From NCBI GenBank assembly GCA_022769665.1, contig JALEIR010000036.1, positions 20,952 to 84,951 of the forward strand: a DNA stretch of 64,000 nucleotides, written 5' to 3'. The notes under the pieces are model-generated. The model saw nothing but the letters and a program-made list of their open reading frames with translations, did no database searches and was not told the origin of the DNA. Source of the DNA: Lachnospiraceae bacterium (GTDB lineage Bacteria > Bacillota > Clostridia > Lachnospirales > Lachnospiraceae). Of the stretch, positions 36,513-46,356 are shown piece by piece. The position numbers and the translations under genes were made by a program. Numbering within the stretch: the first letter of the stretch is position 1; every line of letters starts with the position of its first letter.

Positions 36513-38756
36513 ATGGAAGATAACAGCAGAATTATCAAAACAGAATACTCAGAGGAAATGCAGAAGTCCTTTATCAACTATGCCATGAGCGTCATTATCG
36601 CACGTGCGCTGCCGGATATCAGGGACGGCTTAAAGCCTGTACAGCGCCGTACTCTATATGACATGTATGAGTTGGGTATCCGATATGACAAGCCCTACAG
36701 AAAAAGCGCAAGAATTGTCGGCGATACTATGGGTAAATATCATCCCCACGGAGACAGCTCCATCTATGATTCCCTGGTTGTCATGACACAGGATTTCAAG
36801 AAGGGAATGCCTCTTATCGACGGGCACGGCAACTTCGGCAATATTGAGGGCGACGGCGCCGCTGCCATGCGATATACGGAGGCAAGACTGCAAAAAGTGA
36901 CACAGGAAGCTTTTCTCGCGGATTTGGATAAGGATGTGGTTGACTTCATGCCCAACTTCGACGAGACGGAAAAGGAGCCTACCGTTCTTCCTGTAAAAAT
37001 CCCTAATTTCCTGGTAAACGGTTCTGAAGGTATCGCTGTCGGTATGGCAACCAGCACACCGCCTCATAACCTGGGTGAAGTCATTGATGCCATGAAGGCC
37101 TACATGCTGGATGAAAACATTACGACAGCAGAACTTATGCGTTATATAAAGGGGCCTGATTTCCCCACCGGCGGTATTGTCACCAATAAGGATGAACTTT
37201 TGGAAATCTATGAGACAGGTGTGGGAAAGATAAAGATTCGCGGAAAGGTGGAATTTGAAAAGGCCAAGGGCGGTAAGACGAATGTTGTTATCACTGAAAT
37301 TCCTTACCCCATGATTGGTATGAATATTTCCAAATTCCTACAGGACGTAGCTGCTCTCGCTGAGACAAAAAAGACACAGGATATCGTGGATATTTCCAAC
37401 CAGTCCTCCAAGGAGGGCATCCGAATCGTGATTGAACTGCGCAAGGATGCTGACCCTGAAAATTTTGTAAATCTGCTTTACAAGAAGACTCGTCTGGAAG
37501 ATACTTTCGGTGTCAATATGCTTGCCATTTACGAGGGAAGACCGGAAATCATGGGCTTAAAAGCAATCCTGAAAGCAAATGTCGACTTCCAGTTTCAGGT
37601 TGCAACCAGAAAGTATACCAACCTTCTTGCCCATGAAATGGAAAAGAAAGAAGTACAGGAAGGATTAATCAAAGCCTGCAATGTCATTGATTTGATTATT
37701 GAAATACTTCGTGGATCCAAGGACCGTAACATGGCAAAAGCATGCCTGACGGAAGGAAAAACAGACGGTATTAAATTTAAGTCCAAGGAATCCAAAATTA
37801 TGGCGACCCAACTGATGTTCACCGAAAAGCAGGCCAATGCCATTCTGGATATGCGGCTGTACAAGTTGATTGGTCTTGAAATTGAAGCTCTGATTAATGA
37901 GCACGAGGAAACTATGGCAAATATCTATCGGTATGAGGATATCCTGGAACGACGGGATTCCATGGCACAAGTGATCATGAATGAACTGGACGGGTTCAAG
38001 AAAGAATATGGTCGTAAGAGAAGAACAGCTATTGAGAATGCCGAGGAGGCAGTATACAAGGAGAAGGAGATAGAGGAAGCAGAAATAGTCTTCCTGATGG
38101 ACCGGTTTGGTTATGCAAAGACGGTGGACATGGCAACCTACGAACGAAACAAGGAAGCGGCCGACACAGAAAATCGTTTTGTATTTACCTGTAAAAACAC
38201 AGGTAAGGTCTGTCTTTTTACAGACAGCGGACAGCTTCATACCATCAAGGTCATGGACTTGCCCTTCGGAAAGTTCCGGGATAAAGGTATCCCTATCGAC
38301 AATGTTAGCAACTTTAATTCCGAGAAGGAAAACATAGTTTATATTACGAGTCAGACAGAACTGAACTTAAGACAGGTGGTGTTCGTCACGGCTCAGTCTA
38401 TGATGAAGCTGGTAGACGGCGGAGAATTTGATGTATCCAAACGTACCGTGGCTGCCACAAAATTAAATGACGGAGATTATGTTGTCAGTGTTATGTCCGT
38501 TTTAGAACAGCGAAATATTGTCCTCCAGACGAAAGAAGGATTTTTCTTACGGTTTCCTATCGAGGAGATTCCCGAAAAGAAAAAGGGAGCTGTGGGCGTA
38601 AGAGGCATGAAGCTCGGCACAAAAGACGAGGTGGAAAGAGTTTATTATACACAAAACGGTATTGAAACTTCCATCGAATATAAAGAGAAGAAAATTATAT
38701 TAAATAATTTAAAAGCAGCCAAAAGAGACACTAAGGGCACAAAGATTAGAGTGTAG
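36513..38756 (+). CDS. parC: Type IIA topoisomerase subunit A without GyrA box (ParC-like)
   Basis: DNA-cutting subunit, 747 residues. The winged-helix region carries the quinolone pocket [13 protein letters not shown] with unaltered Ser and Asp. The catalytic tyrosine is in [10 protein letters not shown] (~120). A coiled-coil gate and a beta-pinwheel C-terminal domain follow. The GyrA box (QRRGGKG) expected at the start of the C-terminal domain is replaced by [14 protein letters not shown], so negative supercoiling is unlikely. ATG 36513 follows GAGAGGAAAC; the ATG at 36501 lies within that site. The 21 bases ending at this start are repeated exactly before rsmD. Confidence 0.85.
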   Translation: MEDNSRIIKTEYSEEMQKSFINYAMSVIIARALPDIRDGLKPVQRRTLYDMYELGIRYDKPYRKSARIVGDTMGKYHPHGDSSIYDSLVVMTQDFKKGMPLIDGHGNFGNIEGDGAAAMRYTEARLQKVTQEAFLADLDKDVVDFMPNFDETEKEPTVLPVKIPNFLVNGSEGIAVGMATSTPPHNLGEVIDAMKAYMLDENITTAELMRYIKGPDFPTGGIVTNKDELLEIYETGVGKIKIRGKVEFEKAKGGKTNVVITEIPYPMIGMNISKFLQDVAALAETKKTQDIVDISNQSSKEGIRIVIELRKDADPENFVNLLYKKTRLEDTFGVNMLAIYEGRPEIMGLKAILKANVDFQFQVATRKYTNLLAHEMEKKEVQEGLIKACNVIDLIIEILRGSKDRNMAKACLTEGKTDGIKFKSKESKIMATQLMFTEKQANAILDMRLYKLIGLEIEALINEHEETMANIYRYEDILERRDSMAQVIMNELDGFKKEYGRKRRTAIENAEEAVYKEKEIEEAEIVFLMDRFGYAKTVDMATYERNKEAADTENRFVFTCKNTGKVCLFTDSGQLHTIKVMDLPFGKFRDKGIPIDNVSNFNSEKENIVYITSQTELNLRQVVFVTAQSMMKLVDGGEFDVSKRTVAATKLNDGDYVVSVMSVLEQRNIVLQTKEGFFLRFPIEEIPEKKKGAVGVRGMKLGTKDEVERVYYTQNGIETSIEYKEKKIILNNLKAAKRDTKGTKIRV

Positions 38757-38796
38757 AATAATCTTAAGCCGATTGAAAGGCAGAATGAGAGGAAAC

Positions 38797-39345
38797 ATGA
38801 GAGTAATTGCTGGGACAGCACGAAGCCTTCCCCTAAAAGCACCGGAAGGACTTGATACAAGACCTACCACTGACAGAATTAAAGAAACACTTTTTAATAT
38901 GCTGCAAGGTGATATACCGGGAGCTGTTTTTGTAGATTTATTCAGTGGAAGCGGCGCCATCGGCATTGAAGCGCTGAGCAGAGGTGCCGCCAAGGCATAC
39001 TTTGCAGACAATTCTCCAAAAGCGCTTGCCTGTATTCAGCAAAATCTGACATTTACGAAAATGCAGGACCGTGCTATAGTATTAAAACAGGATGCCTGCA
39101 GTGCACTGAGCAGTATTTTTGAAAAGGAAGCAGATATTATCTTTATGGATCCTCCTTACAATTGCGGACATGAAAAGAATGTGTTGGCATTACTTCATGG
39201 AATGCGATATGTGACAGACGATACACTGATTATTGTTGAGGCATCTCTGGATACAGATTTTTCTTATCTGGATGAATTTGGATTTTATATTGTGAAAGAC
39301 AAACGATATAAAACAAACAGGCATGTTTTTATACGCCGTCATTGA
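38797..39345 (+). CDS. rsmD: 16S rRNA (guanine966-N2)-methyltransferase RsmD
   Basis: Methylates G966 of 16S rRNA during 30S assembly using AdoMet. The 182 residues start MRVIAGTARSLPLKAP and GLDTRPTTDRIKETLFN (typical RsmD). The AdoMet loop is VFVDLFSGSGAIGIEALSRG (~47-66) and the catalytic motif is FMDPPYN (~116-122). ATG 38797 is chosen because GAGAGGAAAC precedes it and RsmD begins MRVI; earlier in-frame starts lie upstream of or within that site. The rsmD-coaD-ylbJ neighbourhood corresponds to ylbH-coaD-ylbJ of B. subtilis. Confidence 0.93.
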   Translation: MRVIAGTARSLPLKAPEGLDTRPTTDRIKETLFNMLQGDIPGAVFVDLFSGSGAIGIEALSRGAAKAYFADNSPKALACIQQNLTFTKMQDRAIVLKQDACSALSSIFEKEADIIFMDPPYNCGHEKNVLALLHGMRYVTDDTLIIVEASLDTDFSYLDEFGFYIVKDKRYKTNRHVFIRRH

Positions 39346-39365
39346 TATGATGATTTTCAAACGGC

Positions 39366-39391
39366 TATTTGTGTCGAGGACGTCACAAATA
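39366..39391 (+). other. Stem-loop between rsmD and coaD
   Basis: TATTTGTG pairs with CACAAATA around a ten-base loop, just upstream of the candidate leader peptide. There is no T run, so termination is doubtful. Confidence 0.45.
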
Positions 39392-39418
39392 AGCTTTGAT
39401 TCGACAAGAGGAGATTAC

Positions 39419-39481
39419 ATGAAAAAATTCTCTTTCGGATTTCTTGGACGAAAACGTTCTCGGAATAGGGGGTTATTATGA
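39419..39481 (+). CDS. Candidate 20-residue leader peptide overlapping coaD
   Basis: An ATG preceded by AAGAGGAGATTAC (a strong ribosome site with good spacing) opens a 20-codon frame, [20 protein letters not shown]. Its TGA stop overlaps the coaD start codon (ATGA at 39478-39481). The peptide is strongly basic (KK, RKRSRNR) with aromatic residues near the start. The coaD start has only a weaker GGGGG near it, so coupling from this frame could drive coaD translation. It could also be a chance frame or the remnant of a larger gene. No known family. Confidence 0.4.
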   Translation: MKKFSFGFLGRKRSRNRGLL

Positions 39482-39972
39482 AAAGAGCAGTTTATCCGGG
39501 GAGTTTTGACCCGGTAACTTACGGACATCTTGACGTTATCAGACGAGCTTCTGAAATTTTTGATGTTTTAATCGTCAGTGTTTTAAATAATAAAGAGAAG
39601 ACACCGTTGTTTTCTGTGGAGGAACGTGTTAAGATATTAAAGGAAGCTACAAAGGACTTACCAAATGTGCAGGTTGACAGCTTTAGCGGTCTCTTAATTA
39701 ATTATGCGGAAAAGAATAATCTGCATGTGGCAGTAAGGGGGTTGCGTGCAATTACCGATTTTGAATATGAACTTCAGATTGCACAGACAAACCGAAAATT
39801 GTCAGGCGGGAAATTGGACACCATGTTCCTGACTACAAGTTTGGAATATGCATATTTAAGCTCTTCAAGCGTTAAAGAAATTGCAAGCTTTGGCGGCGAT
39901 ATCAGTCAATGTGTACCTGATTTTGTGGCAGATTTGATTTATGAAAAATATCAGATAAAAAATAAGGAGTGA
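39478..39972 (+). CDS. coaD: Pantetheine-phosphate adenylyltransferase
   Basis: Fourth step of coenzyme A synthesis: transfers AMP from ATP to 4'-phosphopantetheine. Protein of 164 residues of normal length. It starts [23 protein letters not shown], containing the nucleotidyltransferase motif (T/H)xGH in TYGH (~17). The C-terminal signature is seen at [20 protein letters not shown]. The start overlaps the stop of a possible 20-residue leader peptide. Its TGA overlaps the AAGGAG site of the next gene, suggesting coupling. Confidence 0.95.
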   Translation: MKRAVYPGSFDPVTYGHLDVIRRASEIFDVLIVSVLNNKEKTPLFSVEERVKILKEATKDLPNVQVDSFSGLLINYAEKNNLHVAVRGLRAITDFEYELQIAQTNRKLSGGKLDTMFLTTSLEYAYLSSSSVKEIASFGGDISQCVPDFVADLIYEKYQIKNKE

Positions 39973-39977
39973 CGCCC

Positions 39978-40580
39978 ATGAGCAGTAGAATAGAGCAGAT
40001 TATTGATGAACTTGAGGAATATATCGAAAGCTGTAAGCCTAAGTTTATGTCAAATTCGGAAATTATTGTCAACAAAGATGAAATAGATGAATTAATTCGT
40101 GAGTTACGGATGAAAACTCCTGATGAAATTAAACGTTATCAAAAAATTATCAGTAACAAGGAAGCTATTCTGAATGATGCTCGCGAAAAAGCAGAAAAGC
40201 TGATTAATGAGGCAACAATTCATACGAACGAGCTAATCAGTGAGCATGAAATCATGCAACAGGCTTATGCTCAGGCAAATGAAGTAGTTACTATGGCATC
40301 CCAGCAGGCTCAGGAAATTCTTGATAAGGCAACGATTGAAGCAAATGAACTTCGTATGCAGGCTGCAAGTTACACAGAAGACCGTCTCGCTGAACTGGAA
40401 AATATTATTCTTTCAGCAATTCAGGCATCCACTTCAAATTACGAAAATCTTTTAGGCTCACTCGGACAATATCGTGATTTGATACACGGAAACCGTCAGG
40501 CACTCCATCCTACAGAAGAAGAGTTTGAAGATTTGCCTTTGGACAGTACCGGAGAAAACGGACCGGATGTGATTCAATAA
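39978..40580 (+). CDS. Coiled-coil protein between coaD and ylbJ, unknown function
   Basis: Protein of 200 residues, soluble and almost wholly helical. It starts SRIEQIIDELEEYIESCKPK followed by IIVNKDEIDELIRELRMKTPDEIKRYQ. Then comes a long Ala/Glu/Gln-rich coiled coil (REKAEKLINEAT... AQANEVVTMASQQAQEILDKA) that resembles ATP synthase b/H-type stalk or DivIVA-like proteins. The C-terminus is acidic. No catalytic motif is seen. ATG 39978 lies eight bases after TAAGGAG. It sits within the rsmD-coaD-ylbJ block; the first ~60 residues look the most specific and may define a clostridial family. Confidence 0.75.
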   Translation: MSSRIEQIIDELEEYIESCKPKFMSNSEIIVNKDEIDELIRELRMKTPDEIKRYQKIISNKEAILNDAREKAEKLINEATIHTNELISEHEIMQQAYAQANEVVTMASQQAQEILDKATIEANELRMQAASYTEDRLAELENIILSAIQASTSNYENLLGSLGQYRDLIHGNRQALHPTEEEFEDLPLDSTGENGPDVIQ

Positions 40581-40602
40581 CTAAACAAGATGGAAAACAA
40601 AG

Positions 40603-40632
40603 AACCGGTTTTCGCAAGGGAGCCGGTTTTTC
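40603..40632 (+). terminator. Terminator with GCAA tetraloop
   Basis: AACCGGTTTTC can pair (with some G-U) with GGGAGCCGGTT, closed by a GCAA tetraloop and followed by TTTTTC. It ends the rsmD-coaD block before the amidase gene. Confidence 0.7.
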
Positions 40633-40673
40633 AAATTTTTCATGCGACAAATATGATACCGGAAAGGAATTAT

Positions 40674-42047
40674 ATGTATAAGTTGTTACGTAAAGCAACA
40701 CTCTTTCTATTATTGTCCTCCTTTTTTTTAGTATTCTCGTTTCCCTTTCAAACATATGCTCAAGAACGCCTTCAGGAGATAAAGGAAAGACCTGTTATTG
40801 TTATTGACCCGGGGCATGGCGGAGAAAATCAGGGTACTCTGGAAGGAAAACTGGACGAAAAATATATGACTCTTACTACTGCTTTAGCTATGTATGAGGA
40901 ATTATGCCTATATGACAATGTTGATGTATATCTGACAAGAACAAAAGATACTGATTTGACATTAAAGGAGCGGGCGGAGTTTGCAAAAAGTGTAAATGCG
41001 GATTTCCTTTTCAGCGTTCATTATAATGCATCGGTAAATCATGATCTTTTCGGCTCTGAAATTTGGATACCGTCAGCAGCTCCTTTTAACAACTATGGTT
41101 ATCAATTCGGCTATGAGTTTTTAACACAATTGCAGGAGCAGGGGTTATTTATCAGAGGCATTAAAACCAAGCTCAATGACAAAGGACTTGACTATTACGG
41201 TATCATACGCGAAGCGGCAGCATTAGACGTCCCGGCAGTCATTTTAGAGCACTGCCATGTAGACGAATCGAGAGATGCGGATTATTGCGACAGTGAGGAG
41301 GACTACATTCAATTTGGCAAATCGGATGCAACAGCCGTAGCAAAGTATTTTGGTTTGAAAAGCAGTGTACTCAATGTGGATTACTCCGAGTATCCGTTAA
41401 AGCAGATAGATAATACATTACCTGTTTCAAAAACACTTGAGGATAATACACCACCGGACGTCTGTATCATCGAATTGGTAAATGCAGACTATGAAAAAGG
41501 AAATCTTTGTTTGAATGTTACCGCAACAGATTATGATACCCCGCTGATTTATTATGATTACAGTATTGACGGCGGTATAACCTACAGTCAAAGGACGGTA
41601 TGGCCCGGGAGCAATACACTGGAAAACAGTTATGAAGATACCTTTACTTTGAATTTAATTATACCTGACGGAAGTAAACCCTGTGTTATTGTTCGGGCTT
41701 ATAATCTGTTTGATCTTTGTACAGAGAGTAATTTATATGAGAGTCCACAAATATTTATGTATCCAAAGACAATCTCTGACGAGACAGAAACCAAAAACCA
41801 AGAGGAAGAGATTTCCGTCGCAGAAGAGGAAATTGAGTCTGACTCTAATGCTGAACCGGTGATTTCAAAACAGACGGACGAGCATCAAGAACCCGGTTTC
41901 CTTACTTTTTTGGAAATTTGTCTTGGCGTCGTAATTATACTTTTCATTATTCTGCTGATTTCTCAGACGATATCTTATCTCGGGAGGAAAAAGCGGAGAC
42001 GTCAGCGTAAAAAAGATTCGGGCGAAAACAGAAACCATCCCAGATAA
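40674..42047 (+). CDS. Secreted/anchored N-acetylmuramoyl-L-alanine amidase
   Basis: Cleaves the amide between muramic acid and the peptide stem. Protein of 457 residues. A signal peptide (LFLLLSSFFLVFSFPFQTYAQ) ends near residue 30. The Amidase_3 domain follows (~40-235) with zinc ligands in VIDPGHGGENQG, the Glu in LDEKYMTL, His in FLFSVHYNAS, and the catalytic Glu in VPAVILEHCHVDES. A beta-rich middle part and an acidic linker lead to a C-terminal membrane helix (~418-442) with a very basic tail (GRKKRRRQRKK). ATG 40674 follows GGAAAGGA; an upstream frame start (40590) precedes the terminator. It overlaps the end of ylbJ by 46 bases. Confidence 0.88.
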   Translation: MYKLLRKATLFLLLSSFFLVFSFPFQTYAQERLQEIKERPVIVIDPGHGGENQGTLEGKLDEKYMTLTTALAMYEELCLYDNVDVYLTRTKDTDLTLKERAEFAKSVNADFLFSVHYNASVNHDLFGSEIWIPSAAPFNNYGYQFGYEFLTQLQEQGLFIRGIKTKLNDKGLDYYGIIREAAALDVPAVILEHCHVDESRDADYCDSEEDYIQFGKSDATAVAKYFGLKSSVLNVDYSEYPLKQIDNTLPVSKTLEDNTPPDVCIIELVNADYEKGNLCLNVTATDYDTPLIYYDYSIDGGITYSQRTVWPGSNTLENSYEDTFTLNLIIPDGSKPCVIVRAYNLFDLCTESNLYESPQIFMYPKTISDETETKNQEEEISVAEEEIESDSNAEPVISKQTDEHQEPGFLTFLEICLGVVIILFIILLISQTISYLGRKKRRRQRKKDSGENRNHPR

Positions 42048-42943
42048 AAGACACCGGTCAAGATTGTTAAAATAACTTTATGAAAAATATAGTTTGTTAT
42101 TGATAGATTTGTTTTCCGAATACAGCTGTAAGTCTGCGCTATACAGGAAAGACCGCCGAAAGAAAGAACCATCAAACTGTAGAGCGGGAATTTTCCTCCA
42201 AGCATGGATAAACCTCCGGTAATCTCAAACAGCGGTGCAAATAACACAGGGGTTTTACCAAGAATCATATGGGGTATCAGATTCAAAAGATTGAAAAGAA
42301 TCATATACCCGCCAAGAGTCAATATACTTTGAAGAGATACAGCTACAGATTCATCCAGGGCTTCCGGCATGCCGAGACAAATGTTTTTGGGATGGCTTAA
42401 TATTTCAGTTTTCTGTACGAAGGAAACCGAACTGTCATTTGTCGATAATACGTTTTTAAATAGGGTATACCGGAGTAAAATTCCATATAGCAGCGGTATT
42501 CCGTACATTCCGAATAAATAGGGGAACGTAAGTTGCCTTCCGAGTAGTGGCAGTACAAAGCTGCAGAAATAAATCGGGCCTATATTATTACAGAAGGCAA
42601 GGAGATATTCTCCTTCTTTTTGAGTCAACAGATTATGCTCCAGCATATCCGCCGTAACCTTTGCTCCCATGGGAAAGCCGCAAAGGAAACCCAGCATGAT
42701 ACAATATATGACATTTTTTCGAACCCGAAATATGGGACCAAGTGCAGGATAGAGCACTATAGATATTTTCTCTGTCAGTCTCAGCCTTACAACGATTCCC
42801 GAAAGTATCATAAAAGGAAGAAGAGCCGGAATCATTTTCTGAAACCAGAGTTCCAAGCCCAGGGAGGCATAAGCAAAGCTCAGTTTAGAGTTGGTCAGCA
42901 TACAGAAGGTCAGAGACAGAAAGAGAAATAAGATTGTCTTCAT
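42002..42943 (-). CDS. ylbJ: Sporulation membrane protein YlbJ
   Basis: Integral membrane protein of 313 residues with eight or so helices and the Gate/nucleoside-recognition pattern seen in YlbJ and SpoVV: IPALLPFMILSGI, GFLCGFPMGAKVTADM, LLAFCNNIGPIYF. In B. subtilis YlbJ (SpoVV) is made in the mother cell under sigma E and helps move dipicolinic acid across the outer forespore membrane. It is the only minus-strand gene of this block and converges on the amidase gene, with 46 bases of coding overlap. The coaD-ylbJ neighbourhood is conserved in sporeformers. Confidence 0.86.
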   Translation of the reverse strand: MKTILFLFLSLTFCMLTNSKLSFAYASLGLELWFQKMIPALLPFMILSGIVVRLRLTEKISIVLYPALGPIFRVRKNVIYCIMLGFLCGFPMGAKVTADMLEHNLLTQKEGEYLLAFCNNIGPIYFCSFVLPLLGRQLTFPYLFGMYGIPLLYGILLRYTLFKNVLSTNDSSVSFVQKTEILSHPKNICLGMPEALDESVAVSLQSILTLGGYMILFNLLNLIPHMILGKTPVLFAPLFEITGGLSMLGGKFPLYSLMVLSFGGLSCIAQTYSCIRKTNLSITNYIFHKVILTILTGVFYLGWFLFSPESFLR

Positions 42944-43002
42944 ATGAGATACTCCGTATATAAACAGGATTTTTACAATATATGAAAGGATTTTTTCCTC
43001 TT

Positions 43003-43704
43003 ATGCGTCTCGATAAATTTTTATGTGAAATGAATTTGGGAACCCGTAGCAAAGTAAAAGAGAACATAAAAAAAGGACAGGTTAGGGTAAATGATATTGT
43101 AGTAAAGAATCCTGATTTTCAGATTAATGAAAATACAGATGTCGTCTGTTTTCAAGGGCAAAAAATAAATTATCGGAAATTTGTCTATTATATGCTGAAT
43201 AAACCACAAGGAGTTGTTTCCGCAACCCATGACAATACTGCCGGAACAGTTATAGAACTTTTGAAAGCTGAAGACAGAAGAAAAGATGTCTTTCCGGTGG
43301 GCCGGCTGGACAAAGATACGGAAGGATTTCTTTTACTGACTAACGACGGTGAACTTGCACATAATCTGCTTTCTCCCAAAAAACATGTGGATAAGACTTA
43401 TCTTGTAACGTTGGAACATGAAGCTACAGCGAAAGATTTGATTATGTTGGAAACCGGAGTTGATATCGGTGAAGATAAGCCAACACTTCCTGCAAAGGTG
43501 GTCAGAGCCGGAGACAGAAAAATACTGCTTACCATTCACGAAGGAAAATTCCATCAGGTAAAAAGGATGCTTCAGGCGGTTGGAAATCATGTGCTTTCTT
43601 TACAAAGAATTTCCTTTGGAGGGCTTTTACTGGATACCTGCCTAAGCCCGGGAGAGTACAGAGAATTGACAGAAAACGAGGTTAAATTGCTTCATGATGC
43701 ATGA
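43003..43704 (+). CDS. rsuA: RsuA-family pseudouridine synthase
   Basis: Isomerises a uridine to pseudouridine in rRNA; RsuA itself modifies U516 of 16S rRNA. Protein of 233 residues. An S4 RNA-binding domain (RLDKFLCEMNLGTRSKVKENI, residues 2-~60) precedes the catalytic domain with VGRLDKDTEGFLLLTNDGEL (catalytic Asp ~105) and IHEGKFHQVKRML. ATG 43003 is preferred because the family starts MRLDKFL and AAAGGA lies 12 bases upstream; ATG 42982 has no site. RsuA and RluB/E/F cannot be fully separated by eye. It overlaps the next gene by 11 bases. Confidence 0.85.
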   Translation: MRLDKFLCEMNLGTRSKVKENIKKGQVRVNDIVVKNPDFQINENTDVVCFQGQKINYRKFVYYMLNKPQGVVSATHDNTAGTVIELLKAEDRRKDVFPVGRLDKDTEGFLLLTNDGELAHNLLSPKKHVDKTYLVTLEHEATAKDLIMLETGVDIGEDKPTLPAKVVRAGDRKILLTIHEGKFHQVKRMLQAVGNHVLSLQRISFGGLLLDTCLSPGEYRELTENEVKLLHDA

Positions 43705-44350
43705 TATGTTAAAGAATACGGATGCGGTCATTTTTGATTTGGATGGTTCACTGGTAGACTCTATGTGGATGTGGAAAGCAATAGATATCGAATATTTAGG
43801 GAAATTCGGGATTCCGCTTCCTGAAGATTTACAGTCCAAAATTGAAGGAATGAGCTTTAGCGAAACTGCTGTATATTTTAAAGAACATTTTCATATCCCG
43901 GATTCCCTGGAAAAAATTAAAAATGATTGGAACCGGATGGCATGGGATAAATACGAAAAAGAGGTTCCACTTAAGCCCGGTATTCCTGAATTCCTGGAAG
44001 GTTGCAGCAAGCACGGTATTAAACTTGGTATCGCAACGAGCAACTCAAGGCAACTTGTGGAAAATATTGTCAGTGTACACAAACTACGTGACTATTTTTC
44101 CTGTATAATGACGGGATGTGATGTTGCACACGGGAAGCCTTCGCCGGATATTTATCTTGCTGTAGCCGATGCGTTAAAAGTAGATCCGAAGAGATGCCTG
44201 GTGTTTGAAGATATCATCCCGGGTATACAGGCAGGGAAAAATGCAGGCATGAAAGTTTGTGCTGTAGAAGATGCATATTCTCTACAGGAAAAGGAAAGTA
44301 AGCAGGCATTGGCAGATTACTATATAAATGACTTTTACGGTTTATTCTGA
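43694..44350 (+). CDS. HAD-superfamily phosphatase, beta-phosphoglucomutase-like
   Basis: Protein of 218 residues of HAD subfamily IA. Motif I is [12 protein letters not shown] (nucleophile Asp ~14); motif II Ser/Thr in LGIATSNSR (~114); motif III Lys in HGKPSPDIY (~147) and motif IV in [13 protein letters not shown] (~170). Note DGSLVDS rather than the more usual DGTLVDS. The cap is the four-helix type of phosphoglycolate phosphatases and beta-phosphoglucomutases. The substrate is unknown. Start codons ATG 43694, 43697 and 43706 are all possible; the first lies within the end of rsuA, suggesting coupling. Confidence 0.85.
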   Translation: MMHDMLKNTDAVIFDLDGSLVDSMWMWKAIDIEYLGKFGIPLPEDLQSKIEGMSFSETAVYFKEHFHIPDSLEKIKNDWNRMAWDKYEKEVPLKPGIPEFLEGCSKHGIKLGIATSNSRQLVENIVSVHKLRDYFSCIMTGCDVAHGKPSPDIYLAVADALKVDPKRCLVFEDIIPGIQAGKNAGMKVCAVEDAYSLQEKESKQALADYYINDFYGLF

Positions 44351-44370
44351 CTGTTATGGAGAATCGATAT

Positions 44371-46308
44371 ATGAGAAATGATTTTTTGCCTATATCACGT
44401 GAGGATATGGAAGAACAGGGAATCGAACAGCTTGATTTTGTTTATGTCATCGGGGATGCCTATGTGGATCATCCTTCTTTCGGTCATGCCATCATCAGTC
44501 GTGTACTGCAAGCTCATGGATATACAGTAGGGATTATTTCACAGCCCGACTGGAAGGACGAAAACAGTATCGCTGTTTTGGGATGTCCGAAGCTTGGGTT
44601 CCTTGTTTCTGCAGGAAATATGGACAGCTGTGTCAATCATTATTCTGTCTCGAAGAAGCACCGGTCTACGGATGCATATACTCCCGGCGGTGAAATGGGG
44701 AAACGTCCCGACCATGCAACAGTTGTCTACGGTAACTTGATACGTCGTAAATTTAAAAATTCACCTATTATCATCGGAGGCATTGAAGCGAGTCTCAGAA
44801 GGATGGCGCATTATGATTACTGGACGGATAGTTTTAAGCGTTCTGTTCTTCTGGATAGCCAGGCCGATTTGATTTCTTACGGAATGGGAGAGAAATCTAT
44901 CGTTGAAATTGCAGATGCATTGGCCGCAGGTATCTCTGTCAAAGATATTACCTATATTCAGGGTACTGTATATAAAACAAAAGATATCTCCGGTATTTAT
45001 GAACCTGTAATTCTGCCTTCTTACGACAGGATGAAGGCAGACAAAACGTTATATGCAAAAAGCTTTTCCATTCAACATGAAAATACAGACTTTTGTACCG
45101 GAAAACCTTTGATTGAAGAATATGCGGGAGGCATTTATGTCGTACAGAATCCGCCGCAGCCGCCACTTACCACGGAAGAGATGGATGCTGTCTATGCGCT
45201 TCCTTATATGCGTACATATCATCCGTCTTACGAGGAAAAGGGAGGCGTACCTGCCATTTCAGAAATCAAGTTTTCTCTTATCAGTAACAGAGGATGCTTT
45301 GGAGGCTGCAGTTTCTGCGCGCTTACATTTCATCAGGGAAGAACCATTCAAACGAGAAGTCATGAATCCATTATAGAAGAAGCAAAACTGTTAATAAAAG
45401 AGCCTGATTTCAAGGGATATATTCATGATGTGGGAGGTCCGACTGCAAATTTCAGGCATCCCTCATGCCAAAAGCAGCTAAAATACGGTGTCTGTAAAAA
45501 CAAACAGTGCCTGTTCCCCTCACCTTGTAAGAATTTGTATGTAGACCATAGTGACTATCTTGAACTTTTACGCAAGCTGAGAGCTCTGCCCGGTGTAAAA
45601 AAAGTGTTTGTCCGTTCAGGAATCAGATTTGATTATCTTCTCGCCGATTCTGATGACACTTTTTTCAGAGAACTTGTAGAACATCACATCAGCGGACAGC
45701 TAAAAGTTGCACCTGAGCATATTTCGGATGCCGTTTTAAAAAGAATGGGTAAGCCTGAAAATGCAGTGTATGAACGATTTATTGCAAAATACAAAAAGTT
45801 AAACCAAGAGCTTGGGAAGAATCAATTTGTTGTTCCTTACCTTATGTCTTCTCATCCGGGTTCCACTTTGAAGGAAGCCATTGAACTTGCAGAATATCTG
45901 CGTGATTTAGGCTATATGCCGGAACAGGTTCAGGATTTTTATCCGACACCGTCAACTTTCTCTACAGTGATGTATTATACAGGTTTAGACCCGAGAGATA
46001 TGAAGCCGGTATATGTTTGCCGTAATCCTCATGAAAAGGCCATGCAGCGTGCGCTGATACAATATCGTAATCCCAAGAATTATGATCTTGTTTTTGAAGC
46101 CTTGACAAAAGCAGGCAGAACGGATTTGATTGGATATGACAAGAAATGCTTAATCCGCCCTCCAAAAGGGACCTTGGCAAAAAACAATTGTTCGTATTCC
46201 AATGAAATGGGTAATAAAAAAGCGTCGTCATTGAAAAAGGAAGTCGGGCTCCGCCCCAAAAAGAGCAAGCACAAGACCATCAGAAACATACATTCCAAAA
46301 AGTCATGA
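44371..46308 (+). CDS. YgiQ family radical SAM protein
   Basis: Protein of 645 residues. N-terminal part [22 protein letters not shown] is typical of YgiQ (UPF0313). The radical SAM cluster motif is CFGGCSFC (~310-317), within [21 protein letters not shown]. Three more cysteines in [21 protein letters not shown] (~370-390) may bind an auxiliary cluster. It ends in a lysine-rich tail. The reaction of YgiQ proteins is not firmly established. ATG 44371 follows GGAG with a nine-base gap; the ATG at 44356 overlaps that site. Confidence 0.9.
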   Translation: MRNDFLPISREDMEEQGIEQLDFVYVIGDAYVDHPSFGHAIISRVLQAHGYTVGIISQPDWKDENSIAVLGCPKLGFLVSAGNMDSCVNHYSVSKKHRSTDAYTPGGEMGKRPDHATVVYGNLIRRKFKNSPIIIGGIEASLRRMAHYDYWTDSFKRSVLLDSQADLISYGMGEKSIVEIADALAAGISVKDITYIQGTVYKTKDISGIYEPVILPSYDRMKADKTLYAKSFSIQHENTDFCTGKPLIEEYAGGIYVVQNPPQPPLTTEEMDAVYALPYMRTYHPSYEEKGGVPAISEIKFSLISNRGCFGGCSFCALTFHQGRTIQTRSHESIIEEAKLLIKEPDFKGYIHDVGGPTANFRHPSCQKQLKYGVCKNKQCLFPSPCKNLYVDHSDYLELLRKLRALPGVKKVFVRSGIRFDYLLADSDDTFFRELVEHHISGQLKVAPEHISDAVLKRMGKPENAVYERFIAKYKKLNQELGKNQFVVPYLMSSHPGSTLKEAIELAEYLRDLGYMPEQVQDFYPTPSTFSTVMYYTGLDPRDMKPVYVCRNPHEKAMQRALIQYRNPKNYDLVFEALTKAGRTDLIGYDKKCLIRPPKGTLAKNNCSYSNEMGNKKASSLKKEVGLRPKKSKHKTIRNIHSKKS

Positions 46309-46356
46309 TATTATTTTGAACGTTATGAGCTATATGAAAAAGAAAGGAATTTGAAT

